From: Paratractidigestivibacter sp963605405
GTDB taxonomy: Bacteria; Actinomycetota; Coriobacteriia; Coriobacteriales; Atopobiaceae
Direction: 5' to 3'
Assembly: GCA_963605405.1 (NCBI GenBank)
Contig: CAVCUP010000045.1
Location: forward strand, 1 to 9,000
Length of the DNA stretch: 9,000 bases
In this document: positions 6,888 to 9,000 of the stretch, one piece after another
Layout of the letters: each line of letters opens with the position of its first letter
Position numbering within the stretch: position 1 is the stretch's first letter
Notes under the pieces: model-generated
What the model saw: the letters and a program-made list of their open reading frames with translations, nothing else
What the model was told of the DNA's origin: nothing
Database searches by the model: none
Translations under genes and position numbers: made by a program

Positions 6888-7547
6888 TTGAGCAGGGATT
6901 ACATCGGGATCGCCGAGAGGAAGATCCGAGAAAAGACGAACAGCCGCTTCGCGGAGGGGAGGCGCGGGCGCCTGAAGAGCACCGACTTCTCCATCATCTC
7001 CAACAACTGCTGGGCGGGGTCTGTGTACCGCTACTTCGGGCTGCCGTACCAGTCGCCCACGGCCGGGCTGTACTTCTTCGGATCCGAGTATGTGAAGTTC
7101 GCCGGCGACCTGCGCCGCTACATGAGCCTGCCCATCGAGTTCATCGACCCGCGCGACTCGGCTCATTACGAGACGCTGAAGGCGCGCGGCGAGCTGGAGA
7201 AGCCGGTGGGCCGCATCGACGACGTGGAGATCGTGTTCCTGCACTACCCGACGCCTGAGGAGGCAGAGGCCAAGTGGAGGCGCCGCGCCGACCGCGTGAA
7301 CTGGGACAACCTGTTCATCAAGTTCAGCCAGATGAACGAGTGCAGCGACGATGACGTGAGCGCCTTCGACGCCATCGAGTTCCCGAACAAGGTGTGCTTC
7401 ACCGCCAAGCCGCGCCCGGACGTGGCCTGCGCGGCGTACCATCCGGCGTGCGTCGAGAACGGGCAGATCACGAACGACACCGATAGGTTCACGCAGGGGT
7501 TGGATCTGTACGCGTGGCTGAATCGGGAGCCGGTTAGGTATTGCTGA
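6888..7547 (+). CDS. DUF1919 domain protein (exopolysaccharide-locus protein), TTG start
   Basis: A 219-residue protein that matches the DUF1919 family (PF08942), which is common in exopolysaccharide loci and has no firm biochemical role. It shows the family opening FSIISNNCWAGSVYRYFGL (34-52), SPTAGLYFFGSEYVKFAGDL (56-75), IVFLHYPT (115-122) and NWDNLFIKFSQMN (138-150). No membrane helix or signal peptide is visible, so it is probably cytoplasmic. The start is inferred as TTG 6888 because AGAAGGA (6873-6879) lies eight bases upstream. A TTG at 6840 in the same frame would add 16 residues (LRAGLAGIGFSRRICV) but has no such site and overlaps the hairpin. An enzymatic role such as polymer substituent transfer is a guess from context. 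Confidence 0.85.
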   Translation: MSRDYIGIAERKIREKTNSRFAEGRRGRLKSTDFSIISNNCWAGSVYRYFGLPYQSPTAGLYFFGSEYVKFAGDLRRYMSLPIEFIDPRDSAHYETLKARGELEKPVGRIDDVEIVFLHYPTPEEAEAKWRRRADRVNWDNLFIKFSQMNECSDDDVSAFDAIEFPNKVCFTAKPRPDVACAAYHPACVENGQITNDTDRFTQGLDLYAWLNREPVRYC

Positions 7548-7587
7548 GTAGTGAGTGCCCGGCATTTTGGGCAGTTGAGAGGAACGG

Positions 7588-7656
7588 ATGCATAGGATGA
7601 ACTTAGATGGCGGCCGATTCGCTTGCCGTCTTGCGCTAGCGCAGGGGAGGCGATGA
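7588..7656 (+). CDS. Possible 22-residue leader peptide upstream of the EpsG-like gene
   Basis: ATG 7588 is preceded by GAGAGGA (7577-7583) at good spacing and opens a 22-codon frame reading MHRMNLDGGR then FACRLALAQGRR, ending in TGA at 7654-7656, five bases before the ATG of the next gene. The frame spans both the 12-bp palindrome at 7632-7643 and the GGGGAGG at 7644-7650. Ribosomes translating it would therefore melt that element and deliver themselves to the downstream start. I recognise no homologue, and the codon mix gives no strong coding signal. It could be a coupling leader or a chance short frame. Confidence 0.3.
   Translation: MHRMNLDGGRFACRLALAQGRR
7632..7643. promoter_or_regulatory. 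Perfect 12-bp palindrome TGCGCTAGCGCA next to the ribosome binding site
   Basis: TGCGCTAGCGCA equals its own reverse complement over all 12 bases. It abuts GGGGAGG (7644-7650), the likely ribosome binding site region of the EpsG-like gene. It could be an operator for a dimeric repressor. A hairpin loop within so short a palindrome would be cramped, so a DNA-binding site is the easier reading. No known regulator is recognised. Confidence 0.35.
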
Positions 7657-7661
7657 GGTAG

Positions 7662-8756
7662 ATGCTGCCTTACCTTGCGCTCATGGCTTTGGCCGTCGTG
7701 TTCGGCGCGGCCGTGCGCCCTGACCGCTCTGCGGCTTCCAAGAGAACCTACCTTGCGTTCGCGTTCCTCCCGATTTTTCTTGTGGCCGCGGCACGCTCGT
7801 ACACCGTCGGCGTGGACACCAGTATGCACTGCCGCGCGTTCACAACCATCTCGCAGCTGCCCTTCGACTCGCTTGGAAGCATGACCGAACGGTACGAGTA
7901 CGGCTTCGTGCTCTTCTGCAAGCTGCTCTCGTTGATCAGCGGCAACTACCAGGTCCTCATCATAGCCTCAAGCGCGATCATATGCTTCTGCGCGGCATAC
8001 TTCATCTACAGGCTGGCGGACGAGCCGGTCTTGCCGACGGTCCTGTTCCTCTGCCTGCTGTTCCCGAACTACCTGAACATCATGCGCGAGGCCATCGCCA
8101 TTGCCATCGGCATGCTGGCCATCGTTGCCCTCAAAGACCGCAAGACACCGCTTTTCGTCTTGCTCGTCCTGTTGGCTTGCACCTTCCNNNNNNNNNNGTT
8201 GCTGATTCCGCTGGGGAGCGTCGAGATTAACTGGAAGAGCATGGCCGCGTTGCTAATCGGGGGCGTGTTGCTGTTCCTCTTCGCCAACCCGGTACTCGAC
8301 GCCGTTGCCGGGCTCCTGGGCAAGAGCAGCTTCTATGACGACAAGTTCATGGGCTCGAACTACTTCGGCACGCTGATCACGTTCCTGTTCGACGCATTCC
8401 TTGTAGGCGTCTTCTTCAACTACCTCAAGGTCGCGAACCGCGGTAAGGATGGAGCGCAGGGCGAGACAGCCAGCCTGACCCTTCGTTGGGGGATGCTCCT
8501 GTGGCTCGTCTTCACCGCTGTCGGCATGAAGGTGCAGATCGTGGCCAGGTTCGGTTACTACTTCGCGCCGTACGTTCTTGTGGCGATGCCGCTTGTATTG
8601 AGGGCGGCGAGCGGCTCGGAGACCCGTTTCGTCCGTTTTGCGCTGATGTCCGTTGCAATTCTCTTCTTCCTCGTCGTCGAGACCTTCAGGCCGGAGTGGC
8701 ATGGCATCGTGCCGTATGCGGTGGACCTGGCGAGGCTCACGGGAATGCTCAGTTGA
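7662..8756 (+). CDS. EpsG/Wzy-like polysaccharide polymerase, multi-pass membrane protein (crossed by an assembly gap)
   Basis: A membrane protein of about 364 residues with roughly nine or ten hydrophobic segments, fitting the EpsG family of Wzy-type polymerases that join repeat units outside the membrane. Family-like signatures are ARSYTVGVDTSMHCRAF (44-60), resembling the R-x-x-x-VGxDT loop, NIMREAIAIAIGMLAI (139-154), CTF before the gap (173-175), and RFGYYFAPYVLVAMP (296-310). Ten Ns at 8188-8197 cover four codons (176-179). The frame is the same on both sides, and the first unknown codon begins with C, which fits the His of the FH pair common in this family. ATG 7662 is the earliest start because TAG (7659-7661) precedes it in frame; GGGGAGG and a closer GAGG lie upstream. 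A putative O-antigen ligase is a less likely alternative. Codon use is less G/C-extreme than in the genes before it. Confidence 0.82.
   Translation: MLPYLALMALAVVFGAAVRPDRSAASKRTYLAFAFLPIFLVAAARSYTVGVDTSMHCRAFTTISQLPFDSLGSMTERYEYGFVLFCKLLSLISGNYQVLIIASSAIICFCAAYFIYRLADEPVLPTVLFLCLLFPNYLNIMREAIAIAIGMLAIVALKDRKTPLFVLLVLLACTFXXXXLLIPLGSVEINWKSMAALLIGGVLLFLFANPVLDAVAGLLGKSSFYDDKFMGSNYFGTLITFLFDAFLVGVFFNYLKVANRGKDGAQGETASLTLRWGMLLWLVFTAVGMKVQIVARFGYYFAPYVLVAMPLVLRAASGSETRFVRFALMSVAILFFLVVETFRPEWHGIVPYAVDLARLTGMLS
8188..8197. other. Assembly gap of ten Ns inside the EpsG-like gene
   Basis: Ten consecutive N bases interrupt the coding sequence. A fixed run of ten is a common scaffolder placeholder, so its true length may differ. 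The downstream frame continues as a believable membrane protein (LLIPLGSVEINWKSMAALLI), which favours a true length of 10 or 10 plus a multiple of three. Confidence 0.98.
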
Positions 8757-8839
8757 TGTGGGCGCTTCGCCGATTTTGGGATTGCTGATAGCGCGGCTTG
8801 GGATCAAGACCGCATGCGATGTTGCTAGTTAGGAATCGT
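8757..8839. other. 83-bp intergenic spacer with weak hairpins
   Basis: The spacer has a 4-bp GGCG-CTT-CGCC hairpin (8761-8771) followed by GATTTT, and a bulged 7-bp stem of GCGGCTT (8793-8799) with AAGACCGC (8806-8813). Neither is followed by a proper T-run. It ends with AGGA (8831-8834), the ribosome binding site of the next gene. I see no gene in it. Confidence 0.4.
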
Positions 8840-9000
8840 ATGGCTGATATCGAGAACATAACCGTCGATGAGGCACGAGAGAAGAGGGCTGCTATGTCTC
8901 TTGTTTCCGTTGTGGTGACCACCTACGGCGACTGCTCCACTCTGTGCCGGGCTGTTGACAGCGCACTTTGCCAGACCTATCCGAATGTTGAGGTTATCGT
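8840..9000 (+). CDS. Family 2 glycosyltransferase, 5' end only (runs off the window)
   Basis: The first 53 codons of a GT2 glycosyltransferase. After an 18-residue polar lead (MADIENITVDEAREKRAA) comes the typical first strand and loop, MSLVSVVVTTYGDCSTLCRA (19-38), followed by VDSALCQTYPNVEVIV (39-54), the standard opening of the GT-A nucleotide-binding fold. The metal-binding DxD and catalytic residues lie beyond the window, so activity cannot be judged. Two starts are possible: ATG 8840 with AGGA five bases upstream, or ATG 8894 with an AGAGGG-type site at 8883-8888. The second would start right at the fold, as many GT2 enzymes do. Its codons are richer in T-ending forms (GTT, CTT, GCT) than those of the glycosyltransferases upstream. 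Confidence 0.85.
   Translation, partial: MADIENITVDEAREKRAAMSLVSVVVTTYGDCSTLCRAVDSALCQTYPNVEVI

Noticed and set aside
8793..8813. Hairpin after the polymerase gene as a rho-independent terminator
   Set aside because: The stem is bulged and is followed by GC-rich ATGCGAT rather than a T-run. The next gene continues in the same direction and pathway.
1..9000. CRISPR array, tRNA, rRNA, insertion sequence or phage attachment site
   Set aside because: I looked for repeated spacer-like units, cloverleaf or rRNA-like sequence, transposase motifs and terminal inverted repeats and saw none.

Overview
The window is a run of exopolysaccharide or capsule biosynthesis genes, all on the + strand, from a high-GC bacterium. 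The G/C-ending codons, Ala/Gly/Asp/Glu-rich proteins, tight gene packing and the style of the genes (short sugar-phosphate transferase, AmsE-like GT2, pyruvyl transferase, DUF1919, EpsG-type polymerase) suggest a gut-type actinobacterium, most likely Coriobacteriia. This placement is inference; no rRNA or other marker gene is present. A run of ten Ns at 8188-8197 shows this is a draft, scaffolded assembly.

Layout. Positions 1-258 hold no convincing gene. They form a lower-GC, T-rich leader with an 11-bp-phased direct repeat. Six tightly packed genes follow, with gaps of 2-18 bp: a membrane sugar-phosphate transferase (259-1056), an AmsE-like family 2 glycosyltransferase (1059-1892), a polysaccharide pyruvyl transferase family protein (1899-3026), a MenD-like thiamine-diphosphate enzyme (3043-4818), a short-chain dehydrogenase/reductase (4837-5679) and a GT4-type glycosyltransferase (5691-6824). 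After a 63-bp gap with a small hairpin comes a DUF1919 protein with a TTG start (6888-7547). A 114-bp gap then holds a possible 22-codon leader ORF and a perfect 12-bp palindrome. It is followed by an EpsG/Wzy-like membrane polymerase (7662-8756, crossed by the N gap) and, after 83 bp, the first 53 codons of another GT2 glycosyltransferase that runs off the window.

How the genes fit together. The first enzyme would load a sugar-1-phosphate onto undecaprenyl phosphate at the inner membrane face. The glycosyltransferases would extend the repeat unit, the pyruvyl transferase, MenD-like, SDR and DUF1919 proteins would make or attach unusual modifications, and the EpsG-like protein would polymerise the units outside. 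No flippase, chain-length regulator or exporter is in view, so the locus continues beyond the window.

The most interesting part is the MenD-like protein. It keeps the ThDP-enzyme landmarks but appears to have lost residues that classical MenD uses to hold isochorismate, and its neighbours are a pyruvyl transferase and an SDR rather than menaquinone genes. It may make a C-C bond, or an aldehyde, for a modified sugar or substituent.
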